DNA of 28,443 nt. It comes from Saccoglossus kowalevskii (lineage: Eukaryota > Hemichordata > Enteropneusta > Harrimaniidae). Below, one piece after another: positions 1 through 12,700 of this stretch (position 1 is its first letter; each line of letters begins with the position of its first letter). Where the stretch lies: assembly GCF_000003605.2 (NCBI RefSeq), contig NW_003112475.1, positions 92,542-120,984 of the forward strand. The letters are read 5' to 3'. The notes under the pieces are model-generated. The model saw only the letters and a list, made by a program, of their open reading frames with translations, was not told the DNA's origin and did not search any database. The position numbers and the translations under genes are program-made.

Positions 1-3000
1 ACCCCGCTTTGTTAATTTGATGTACATTGTATGTATCGCCAATTTCGTTGACATTTTTTAATGCCAACAGTTCAACTCGCAACGTTTCAAGCTCTGACTT
101 GTATCGCCAATTTCGTTGAAATTTTTTAATGCTGACCTGTGTAAAATATAAATCAACACAGTTGTTAGTAAGTACAGCTGGATTCATTTTCATTTCAAGC
201 TATCTGTATGACCTGAGATATTAACGGGTAACCTGTCCTTTGTATGGGAAAATACGTAAACTGTTATGACTTCAATGATATTTATTGGGGAGGAAAAATT
301 ACATCAGTAGTTTAAAACATAGCATATAACTAATATAATCTTGCCTGTGAATCCAAATATTAAATTAGAAACCAATATACATTAAGAATGGGTACAAAGC
401 AACAATGTACCTGTTGCCTGGTACGATCTTATTCTTGTAAAGCAAAAGTTAGAATTTCTGAACCAATACATCAAAACATGGGTATCATTAGCTTACAACA
501 TCACTCATATCAACAAGCTCAACAGACATGTGATATCAAACGTTAACCTCATATTACTGTACAAAGATATCAAAGTTGCATGCACTCATCTTAAATTTAT
601 TTATAATACATTAGGCCACTGACCTAAATACACAGACATTGGAAAATTACAGTCTCGCTCAAAAAATAATTTGTACATTAACATTAAATAATGTCACTGC
701 CTATGTGTAAATAAATTATTATGGGGAGTGGGCACATTGTGTCTTGTATCACATCACAATACTTAACTTTTTAACCACCAGATTTTCTCGCCCCAAATTT
801 GTCTGCACTTTTTCTTATATTCTTTAAATATTTCTGGAAATGAACCCTAATTTTGGAGCCAACAGACAAAATTTGAGTCAGTTTTCATTTTTTCCTCAAA
901 ATTTTGACTATTTTTGTCCCAATCCTCTGAAGGAAAGTGCAGACTATAAGCAGAACTATCTTGTGAATTTGTCATGAAAAGAGGAAACTGGTGGTGAAAA
1001 GGTAAATGAGTGTGCGAATAATAAACTGATTGAAACATGTAAATGCTCTGATTATAATCTGCAACAATCATTTCTAATATGCTTCAGTCATTTGTACATG
1101 AAACTTGGATAACAAGTCATTAATTATGAAATATGACTATTGGCATATAGAAAACAACAGGTACATTTGTAATTCAATTGAAAATTAATGACTCATCTAA
1201 TACTTCTGATATGAATATTTCATTTTGTCTCCAGCAAAGACTAAAAGCTTTAAGGGTGCTGAAAACACACTTTGTAAAAACGAACTGCACTTCTGTACCT
1301 TCTGAGGCTATGACGATGATATTACAAAGTATGTCCCAGACAGTGTACTCAGGGAATTTACTGATGCATAGTACAGGTTGATACAACCACAAATCGTCTT
1401 TGTGTATACCGTACTCTGTGGTAACACTAACATTTTCCCCAATTGAAACACACGGTTGCAATCATGAAAACATTGCTTAATCATTCAATATTATGGAATT
1501 TCTTAATACGCCATCAAATACCACAAATTATGACATGTTATAAGTTATAGAGACATGGTGACATACATCTAATATGTAAGCATATAGAAGGTAAATTCTC
1601 TAGTATAGACAAGGTCATATCAACACCCTGTACTCCTGTACCCCCAATCATTTCTTCCATAGTTTAATTATCATTATGGATTTCGTCTTTCTACACTAGG
1701 TTTCATATTAAAAGTCACCGCTCATAAATTTTTATCAATAATATGCGGTTTAAAATATAGAATATTGCATTTACTTACAAATAATAAAAGACAGAAGTAA
1801 GTGTATTGTAAAATAAGTTGTAAATTAATAACCCAGTATAAATGAATGCAATTTTTTTCATCTTTCATAATCTAGTACACCACACTGATTGGAGAAAGCT
1901 GGACACAAGGAATGAAATAAATCACAATACACCTCTCAGTTTATGCATATCACAATAACATTCCATTTTAATAGAGTCTGGACATAGGACAAACCACACA
2001 AACACACACTACTAGCTGCCAAATTTGAAACGAATTTGAACACCAAAATCCAAAACGTGGAAAGTCTAAATACAGACATAAAACTTGATTGTCAAAGTGA
2101 ATAATTGTCACATCACGACACATCTTTATATACCCGTATAAAAATGCAGTTAATAATAATTGTTTGCATAGATAGTGATTCTAATCGAGCAAATCCTGCA
2201 TACAAGAACTATAAAATCACATTATTTATGCATTGTGCAGCCATGTAGGTGCAACAAATATCACTATTTCTAAGTATTAATCTTAGAAATACATTAGACA
2301 AGTAGAATATCTCATTATTTATATATAGAAGGTTGACATTATTACATTTTTATTCACAAGGTTATTCTCCATCTCCATAAAAAATATAACCATTTTACAA
2401 CCCACCCCCCTCTATCTCATTTTGTCATGGTTGAGTTTCAACATACATGTTGTTTTTTTTTATACTTAACGACAGCACTATTAACTAATTGAATGCAATT
2501 ATATTTCCTGGAAATTTTTTTGTTAATTTCAGACCAATTGGCACATAATGTAATCCACCTAATTCTCACTATTTGACAATTGTTTTTCAATCGAGAAAAA
2601 ATAATTTTGTGAAAGTCGCTGACATTTTTACTGCTACAGAATGTTCATGATTTTACAAAATTACCGCAGTCTTGAGTTATTTTACACTGCCTACATGTAC
2701 ATGTATATAATTAACATTCTTAAAAAAGAAAAATATTGAATAATTGCAAAATTTCAAGCTCACATCTAGCACAAATTATATACTGCCCTCTCTGTCATGT
2801 AAGTGCATATTCACTATTTTTCAGTCCAAATTTTAAGTGTTGTTTATATTTTTTTATTGATTTTATGTATCAGAGTGATTTTCACTCGGTTAGACATCTG
2901 GCATTATAGTAGGAACACGTTTTTCCATCTCAGCTTCATCATACAAAACACATGTGCATCAATGAAATGCATGAAAGATGAAATAACAACAAGCTGAGTT

Positions 3001-3581
3001 GCATTACGAGATATATTTTGTTTGTTTGCCACATGAAGTAGCATGATCGATATATCAAATCCAACAATTAGGTGGTTCAGAAGTTGTTTGTAAAACAGCC
3101 AAACTTTACAGAGCATTTATTTATATCAAACTGTGGCAGTTTTCAACATCTTTAGTGTCTCATGGTGTCCGTCAAATCACACTCAAAACTGCCGTTTCTA
3201 ATGCCGCCTTAATTAATCAAAATTCAATGTGAAGCAAGTTCCCTTTAGCATTTATTTGATGAACACTTCTTATTCTTTTTCTAGATTTTACACGTTATAT
3301 GAGAACTCAGAACATCTTTTGCTACTGTTTCCACATGAATGTCAAAAATATAACATTTTGTTTTTCCAACGCTAGTTGTGTTGAGCATGTTCAAAAGAGT
3401 GTACGCCATGATGTCAGGTATTCCAGATAATAATAAATAAATCGGTCAGGTTCTGACTCGCATAACTTGCAAATGTCGTTACTACTGATTTTTTGTTCAT
3501 GGCTCATTTTACTACACTTGTTAAAAACTTTTAAACAGCTTAGCAGATATTAAGATACCGTAACAGACAAATCTCACCCAC
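1..3581. other. No recognised gene; last visible GOLGA3 intron or 3' flank
   Basis: AT-rich, with many stops in all frames. It holds the 33-bp direct repeat at its start, homopolymer T tracts (about 2452 and 2517), and several ACATGTA words. A 95-codon minus-strand ORF (1174-1461) and a 74-codon one (847-1071) lack recognisable similarity and splice support. Confidence 0.6.
32..132. repeat. Direct repeat of 33 bp at 68-bp spacing, at the window edge
   Basis: Copies at 32-64 and 100-132, both beginning TGTATCGCCAATTTCGTTGA and differing at one base. The bases between them do not repeat within view. It may be the end of a longer array to the left. Confidence 0.75.
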
Positions 3582-3716
3582 CTGTATCCTATCATGAAGC
3601 ACAGGTTCCTGAGAAGCCTTTTCATCCACCTGTCTCTTCAATCTCTCCACTTGAAGACGACTTCCTTTAAGATGTAGCTGTAATTGTTCCTTTTCGGTTC
3701 TTTGCTGTCTTTCAGA
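3582..3716 (-). CDS. GOLGA3: GOLGA3 coding exon 9 (last exon found)
   Basis: A 135-nt, phase-0 exon with acceptor TTGTTTTCAG and donor GTGGGTGAG. It encodes 45 residues, including LQVERLKRQVDEKASQEPVL, which resembles the QKQLDEQLSKQP region of vertebrate golgin-160. The good donor means at least one further exon, but no continuation was found to its left in the window. Confidence 0.82.
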
Positions 3717-6700
3717 CTGAAAACAATGATTTACAGTGATTTAATCAATGATTTGATGTCAAATAGTAAAATAATAATAATGGTTTATTTGCAATAAATT
3801 ATAGATACAAATAAATATATACTAGAAAGAGAATAGACTATTTATATTTATCAATTGAAAAAACTAATCAGAATGAAGAAAGAATTAATGATGGATATAT
3901 TGGATTGTCAATGTTGTCACTAGGATGACATCTTTGTGCATAGAGGGAAGTTCAGGTACATGTTGGCTCATGCAGTAAAACCACTGATAGGCTGGCTAGA
4001 CTGAATTCCCCTGAAATCTGCAATACTGATCCATTCTACAAATATTAATTAGTTTTTAATTAGTTAAATCACAGCAAACTCTTGCCAGGCAAATCAAACA
4101 ACCGTTATCTTTCACTTCACTATACTATATCTGCCAACGAGTAATATTGGTCAGCACTGTCAAGTGTACATAAAAACATTGCTAATGACCAGTAGGGCAG
4201 GCATATCTACACAAAACTGTTGAACACACACCAGGTTCAATACAGCTGGACCAGGTCATACTAATGAGAGCACACACAAATACATTATGGCACAAAGCAT
4301 GATTGGAAATCAGGTCTAATACCATATTTGCTCTTCGTCTATTTGATGATGATATATTGTCGGTCAAATGGTCAAAGTAATATTTTAATAACAGTATACA
4401 ATAAACATAATTTTTGGTTTGTGTGTGTGTGTTTCTATTGGAGGTGCACTGCTAATAGAGCAAATATGTTACCATACATTAACTTTTGAAAAATATAAAC
4501 TTTTCTAGAGCCAGTTTACCTCTTTAATCTTGCTGAGTTCCTCCTTTACATGGTGTATTTCATTGGATTTGCTGTTGACATCTTGTTGTAATTGTTCCAA
4601 ATCAGTGCTTAGTGAATGACTCTGTCTCTGTAATTTACTTCTCTCATTTGACTCAGCTGTCAACTGTTGAAACAAGCATTGATGTATTATAATATATCAC
4701 TAAAATATCAGTAATTGGACAATCAAAATACTATAAACTGTCACAAGAGAAAACAAATAATGTGAATTTTTCAAGACAATACAACTTGCTTTGTAGCTTG
4801 GTAGAGCAAGATACTAGTAAGTAATTCAGGAACCCAAAATACGAGTTAAAAGAAAAACCGAATTCAATAAATACTGGTAGACAAGATGACCTCACAAAAG
4901 CTGTGTGTTCTTAACAAAGTGAACCTCACTTTCAATAAAGTATGTGTAGTTTTAATATAGTTTAAGAATTTTATAAAGAGTGGTCGTCGGTCAAATCCAT
5001 GTTCATGCACGCAGAGACTCCCCCCCCCCCCCCCATCCTCAATGAACTGTGCCTCCTAAATGAAAAGGGCATCTATTTTTCATTGGTCAATTTTAACTTA
5101 AGCTGGAAATCAAGTCGCAAACAATATTTGAAAAACACGTTTCAGAAAATTGTATGTCTCACATAAGATTGAAAATTAAAATAAAAACAATACCTTTTTC
5201 TTAATTTCAATATTAAGAGTTTTCTCCTCATTTAACAGTTCTTCTAATTCAAACAGTCTTTCGTTAATCTTCTGTTCGTCATCCTCCCGTTCTCGTTTCA
5301 ACTTTTGAACCTGTCCAACCATTTCAGTAAGAGAGGACTCTCGTCTGGCTAGTGCAGTCTCTAAGACACTGGTGTGGTGTTTTAAGGCATCATGACTTTG
5401 TTTTACACCTAAAAAGAAACATAGTATAAGTATTGGTATGCATGCATGCTAGCCTTTATAATGAAATTTTAATCAGGCTATCATACAATGATTTCATTGC
5501 CCAAATGGTTTACAGTTAGAGTCACAATTATATGCTGTATCAATGCCAATTCAAAAACAGGCTAGAAACCAGACATGACGTTTTTCATACAATTAGGAGG
5601 TTGCTTTCTGATGGAAACCATGAGCAATCATTGCTTTTCTTTTCAATGTAATTTAGAATTGCATTTCCAATAAAGTTCACATAAATTAAAAATTGCATTT
5701 AATTGATGCTGATCGAATCATCTCAACTCTGTCATTGACGCAACAAATGCGTTATTAATAAAGCAAATTAGGTATTGTGTATTTCAAAGTGCATATTATT
5801 GGTGAAAGATTATGAGAGGTGACTTTTAATAGGTAATCTTGTGTAAAAAAGACTAATCCATAATGTTAATTAAGCTATGTATGATCCAAATAGAGCAAAT
5901 AGGTGATATAATTTGATTTATACCAATTATGTGATATTCCTTCGGATGGGGCAAGGACAGTCAAGGAGTACCGGAAGGTACACTGAAAAACCAGCTGCCT
6001 CATCTACCGGTATGTGTCAATTCAGTTGTACGATCAAGGAAAAATTAGGACATGCAAGTACATTGCTGAGAAATCAACTGAATGCACCTAATGTAGAAGA
6101 CCAGAAGTGCCTGTTTTTAATTCCTTTCATGTGGCATCTGAAAATAGACGCGAATGATATGAAATGTGCTTTATTTACCTGCTAATCTTCCCCGCTCACG
6201 CTCTAATTCCAATGCCATCTTTCGATTGAAATCTTCAGCTCTTCTTTGATTCTCACTATAATCTTTCATGGCCTGCAATTCTCTCTCTAACTTCGCTATC
6301 TTATTGGTGTAATTGTTAGTATCTTCCACCATTTTCATCTGTAACTCATGAAGTTCAGTTTCAAGAGTGTGCTTTCTGATTTGTGTTGTCTCCAGTTCTA
6401 CTTTGAGTGTTTGTACTTCAGATTCTAACTTTTCTTGCTCTTCCACTTTGATGGAGACAACTTGATTCTGGACAGCCTGCAACTGTACCTCGGTACGTTG
6501 TCTCACCTCAACAGCTTCTTTCAATTTTATAGTCAGAGTACTGACGGCTGAATCATAAGACTTCTGTTTTTCCTTTAGTGATTTTTGTGCATGGTTAAGA
6601 TCTGAGCTGAGTCTCAGAATTCTTGCTTTGTTGTCAGCAACCTCTCTATGTGAAATACTCTGCTGCTCTGCTAATGTCTGTTTCAATCTGTTGTTTTCTT

Positions 6701-9700
6701 CAATTAGCATTGCGTATGTCTCTCGCTCCATATTCATCATCTCAATTTGACCCTCTAGGTGGGCTTTACCTTCCAAAGCAGTTTGTAACTCAGACTGGGC
6801 ATCAGAAACACTCTCCTCAGCACTGATAAGATCTTTCTCCAGATTTTCTTTCTCAAGTTTAGCAGTATCGTAATTGTTCTCAAGCATTTGCACTCGTTTT
6901 TTCATAACTGCAACCTCCCCTTCAAGTAAGATTTTATTGCTCTTCAACTCCTCCACCAATTTGGTTTTACTGGCCACATCAGCATTGCGTGTTTGATATG
7001 TCTTCTTGTGTTCAGTCAATTCTTTCTCGGTTTCTTCCAACTTCACTTTTAGTTCATTTCTTTCTTTATCAACATCTTCGAAAGCAGTAATCTTCACTTG
7101 TAGGTCTTGCTTCATGGTTTTAAAACTCTTTTCAACTCTACCCATGTCTGTCTGCAATCTCGTACACGCTAAGTCAATACTTCTCTTCTCTTCATGAGCG
7201 GTAGCCAGCGCACTTTCCAAAGCGATCTTTTCATTTCTGAGTTGCTGAATCAGTTCATCATGGCTGAAGCTCTCAGTTTTCAAGTTCTTCATTTGTACTT
7301 CAAGGTCTATACATTTTGATTCTAGTGATTCAATCTGAAGGTCTCTAGATGTGATGGACTCCTGAGAAACAGAGGACATTAAAATATTAAATGTATTGTG
7401 TATTTTCAAAAAGACTGAGGCTGGCATATCTGAACAGATAGTTCAGTAATAGAATTTAATAATAATAATGATTACAATAATAATAATAATAATTTTCTAT
7501 AATAATCTCCCAATAAGAGTGTTGAGACTGGAACAGATTCTCTGTCGGGTCACATGAAACGCTGTTTCAATAATAATTTGATTTCACACACACAGGTACA
7601 AGAAGATGTTATTTGTGAAAGTAAACATAAAAAGTCATAATACATGTCCTAATCAACTTCAACTTCAATGATTTGTTGCTGAAACATAAAATAGCCAAGG
7701 CTAGTTAATTTTCTATTATTTGCAAAAGTTAGTGGACAATTTTGAATCACAAAATAGTACTACACAATTAGTGTAGTACACAATAATCATTTACCTGTGC
7801 CAATGTTAATCTTTTCACCAGTTCCGTCTTTTCTTCCTCCAACACTGCTAAAGCCGCTTCTTTCACATACAGCTGTTTCTTGCTTTTCTCAAGCTGTTGT
7901 TCAATTTGTACAGATGAAGCAATCAAACTACTCAACTGATTCTTGTCATCTTCAACTCTTTGCATCTTCAGTGACACTGCTTCCTCGGCTGCTTGCCTCT
8001 CACGATACATTTGCTCAAATGTGGCTTCACGATTCATCATGTCAGCCTCGATAGCTTCCAGATGCTTGGCAAGCATTTCTTTCTCCTGCAAAGCCTTCTG
8101 CTGAGTCTCTGTCAGCTGCTGTCGAATTCGGGCATTCTCAGTTTTCAGATTTTCAATCATGGTTCCTTGAGACACTGCATTGCTGTGCGCCCTCATTAAT
8201 TCTTGTTGTAGTTTTGCTCTTGCCCCTTGTGCTTGCTGGAGCTGGTCTTGGAACCACTCTTTGGCATTGACTAGAGTCTGTATATCAGTTTCCAGGGAAG
8301 CCATTTCACCAGCTGAGTGTGAATGTTCTTGATGTGCAGCTACCAATTCATGCTGTAGAGTAGATATTTTATCTTTTAGCATTGTGATGGAGGTCTCTTT
8401 TGTTGTCACATTGACTCGAATCTGTTCTAGTTTGTGAAACAATTCTTCATTATTTTCTTGGGATGATTTCAACTCATCTGTAAGATTCTGAATGTCATTA
8501 TCTTTAACTTCAATTTTATTCTGCAGCTCCAATATCTTGTGTTCCAACTGAACTCTGTTTTGCTTCAGCGTTTCTAAATCTACTACCAGTGCAGATTTCT
8601 CCTGCAAGGCACTATCAGCTGTAGAATGTTGATTTCGCAGCTGCATCTTCAGTGCAGCAACTTCACTTAGCAGTTGTGCTCTGTCGTGGATTGCAGACTC
8701 AGCTTCAGAAGCCATAGACTCCAACTTTCCTTCCAACATTGCTTTCTCTCTCATAACTGTGTATATATCTGAGCTGCTTGAATCAGAATGTATTTCAAAG
8801 CTTTGTTTAGGTCTTGGACTGGCTGAAAACAATGCTCTTTGACCAGACATTCCATAGCTATGTCTCTCAGCTTTGTTGTGTTTAGGGTACTGTATAGGTG
8901 TTGATGTTGCCGAGATACTTTCAGCTGGCAAAGAACTGGATTCTGATTGGTTTGGAGTATCTGCATGTGATAATCCAATGCCCGAATCTGTTGTCTCATT
9001 GGTTACTGGTTGGTGTACATCCTGTATGGGTGAGTGATGTGTGTTTTCGTCATGTATAGATAAATGGTCACCATGCTCGTAAGTTGACATCTGAGACAAA
9101 TGTGGTGGCAAACCTGGTGGATGTTCGCCTTCTTTGTTGCCTCCCCATGAAAATATGGATCCAAAGAATGACTTTGATTTACCATCTGATTTGGGAGTGT
9201 GAGGTAAACTCCCGGTGACACTGCTACCTCTAGAGGGCAATGTAACACTAGTCAGGTTGGTTGTATCACTGGCATTAGACATGGTTTCCACTGACTGGGT
9301 AACTGATATATCATCCAGATGTTTGCCTCGCTTTCCTGATTTTCGTGATTTCTTAGATTTTTCTCGTTCTTGGGACTTTTTGCCGCTGATGAGAGTACTT
9401 TCAGTGTTACGGCTGGAAATCACTGACTCTACAGGGCTACGGAACAAGGATGTGGATTCTTCCTTCCGAGAGAATTTAGACGCAACAGCAGACTGTACTG
9501 CTAGTCCAGTATTCTGTCCAATCAATGCCATAGATGGCATTTTGACTGTTGTGGGAGTTGGTCGGATTGGTAGTTTATCACCTGTTTGATGACTTTCAGG
9601 TGTGATACTATGCTGCTCTGGACTTGGCTTAGTAGACACAGGAGTAGAATCACTTGCTACAGGTATCTCGTGAGGCATCTGTAATGGCTTGAAATATTCT

Positions 9701-12700
9701 GGTGCAGGTAGTTTTGTCGGTGGTTCATGTACATCACCAGCAAGCTAAAATAAAACAAAAATTAACAAATAATGGAATTTTTTTAGTAACATATGTCATG
9801 TACATTGATATATGTCACACACACACACTGAGATGCAAGTATAACAGATGTATGCACATGTATGGGGTACATGTTTCAGCTACTTTTGAAAACAATACAA
9901 AAACACAGTAAAAATTAGATCAAAATTACTTGTACTTGAGATATTGATGGAAAAGCTGAAAACTAATTATGCAAATCAGAAAATTAAAATGAACAGAGTG
10001 TAAAACTAATAAGGTCTGCGCAATGTAACAGACCATCTAGGTACCAAGTTTCATTGAAATGTGATCAGAATCAAACAATTATGAATTATTATGCTAATTA
10101 GGGAATTTATATGAACAGATTTTAACCCAAAACTGATCATATTTGTACATTGTCCTAGAGCATCTATGTACAAAGTTTTATTGAAATGTGGTGATTAGTA
10201 CTTGAGATATCAGTGTGATTAATATGCATAAATATATACCAACAACTAATTGGCTCTCTGCATAGTTTAGATTCATTTAAAGGTGATAATTAGTACTCAA
10301 GATATCAGTGAAAAAGCTGAAAATTAAATAATTATGCAAATAAGTTAATTAATATGCACAATTATTTACCCCAAAACTAATCAGATATCTGCATTGTCCT
10401 TGAGTATCTATGTACCATGTTTCATTGAAATGTAATGCTTACTACTTGAAATATCAAAAGCTGAAAAATATTTTATTATGCAAATTAGGTAATTAATATG
10501 TACTGATATTACCTTAAAAACTACTAGGTCTGTGCAGTGTCCTATGACATCTAGGTACCAAGTTTCATTGAAATGTTATTAGTAGTTGAGATATCAGTGG
10601 AAAAGCCGAAAATGTACTAATACTTATGCAAATTAGGTAATTAATATGCACAGATTTTCACCCAAAACTAATCAAAACCTGACATTAGTTCAGAGCATCC
10701 ATGAACCAAGTCTCATCAAAATCCAATGTATGGTTCTTGAGACAGAAGTGGAACAGACGGGGACACACACACACATACAGACAGGGTAACTGCAAAGACT
10801 CCCATTGTGTTCTTCGCACACACGGGAGTCAATCATGATCATTGTGATAGAACAATTTGCATGAGTAAAAATAATTATTTTTTCAAGTGCAATAAATAGA
10901 AATTTGTTTTTTTTTCAATGATTTTAGTTGATTTCTGATTCTTGAATAGTGAGAGACAAAAAGTGTACAGTGGGGCAAACAACACAAAAACAGTTTTGGA
11001 AACAAGACAAAAATCGTAATTATAATAAGCTTGTGAGTAAAAAGTACATGTAATTGTTTCTTTTTAAATTGCATGAACTAAAAGCATACACATTTGTGTT
11101 TTCTTCTGCATATAATAAAAGGAAGATTTCTGATTGATATATAACGATTAAGATTTTTGGCTAGTGAGGTAAATGATTTACAGAAAATTGCATATACCTC
11201 TTTAACAGGAGTCTGGCTTTTTGGTTTTTTAGCCTGATCACTGTCTTTTTCCACTGGGTGCTGGTTCAGTTTTCCTCTGTACTGCTTTTCAGCTTTAGCA
11301 ATAACAGCAGATATTTGTTCTGCAGATGCTGATTTGAAATTAGGATTCCCTAAAAATTGACAAAATATGTTAGTGAGGGTGAGAAAGTGGAGCTGGAGTG
11401 GCACGTGTGGGGGTGGGGGTGGGGGGTACTGCTGAGCTCCCAATAGCATTGGTTGTGAGTGGTAAACAACAGAAATTACAAAGTAGAGTCTTTGAATAAG
11501 AATGGGTGTTTCATTACAATTAAGTTTAAGTTCTAATGCCATCAAAGAAGGTTCCCTTTCTGCCAAATCTATTCCTTTATCATGCTTTGTGTAAAAAACA
11601 AACAAATAGCCTCATTAATGATTAATCAGAAGAGAAACTGATATTCAGTGAACCTGATTTATATATCAGAAAAATAATTCAAAATTTAATGAAATAATAT
11701 TCATTATAAACAGATCAAATGTAAAAAAAATCTTCAGTCCCTGTACTTAGACAAAAGAACTGTTTCCATGGCACTATCTATATAATTAGTGTTTGATATT
11801 ATTACATGTACATAGCGGTGAATACAGACATATGTTAAGACAGCAGGAAAAATAGATGATTAGTGTGTTACAGAGACAGTTGCTAAGTTACCTATGGAAG
11901 ACTGTTGTAATGCAAATCCTGATGACTGAGATAAGGCTTGTAACATGTCATTTGAGGAACCAGCTGATTGAGGGCGCTCTTCTTTAGAACCTACACTGGA
12001 AGACCTCATAGTTTCTATAAAATGCAATTGCAGAAGAAGATGGGCTGCATGATTTTACCGTTATTGTGAAAATATAAGATAATGTAGTGTGTAGTAAATG
12101 ATCAATACAGTTTCACTTTAATACAATGTGTGCATATTGCCTGTTGTAGTTTTCTAAAACAGGAAAATATATTGATGTGAATAAACTGTAGACATCTTTG
12201 TGGATGGTCATTATATCTTCTGTGTCAAATAGCATTTTATTGTGATAATATGCCCTATCGTCAAAATATTACATATGTATGAAAGCCTAAATATTATTTA
12301 ATCAAAAGTTCAGTGGCCCATTTTTTTTGTTTATTCATCACACATCCAAAACTGTCCATAGTCTACAAGAAAGGGGCATTTTTTCAACCTACTCTTCATA
12401 AATTGGCCACCTGTTTCTGTTTTGGTTAATAAATGCTTCTTGTAGAAAACTTGCTCTAAATTAGAAAGTTCTCACTGTATTTGTGAAACTGTATCGATAA
12501 AAAAAGAGTGACAAGGATGATTACACTGATGGTTATGAGAAATGGACACATTATTATGAGATAGTATATGTGATATATTAATATGACATGCTGATGTAGA
12601 AAAAAAATCTTTTTTACAGCTATAAGACAAATACATTGGGAATGAACCAGTAACTCTAAGTAATTTGTTAGAATGGACTGAGAATTAATACTAAAGTAGG

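Larger units (their letters stand above)
3717..6178. other. GOLGA3 introns around exons 7 and 8
   Basis: Three introns: 3717-4519, 4664-5193 and 5409-6178. Contents are a GT microsatellite near 4419-4432 and a C-only tract near 5022-5034, otherwise unique AT-rich DNA. Confidence 0.65.

Noticed and set aside
847-1071. 74-codon minus-strand ORF downstream of GOLGA3
   Set aside because: Composition is biased by AT-rich DNA, and it resembles neither the expected coiled coil nor any family I know.
1174-1461. 95-codon minus-strand ORF, with a 67-codon plus-strand ORF over the same bases
   Set aside because: No recognisable domain, no splice sites that fit GOLGA3 phases, and both strands are open by chance in the same place.
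5913-6185. 90-codon plus-strand ORF
   Set aside because: Mostly in the intron, ending just inside GOLGA3 exon 6 on the opposite strand; no similarity.
9215-9589. 124-codon plus-strand ORF
   Set aside because: Antisense shadow of GOLGA3 exon 5.
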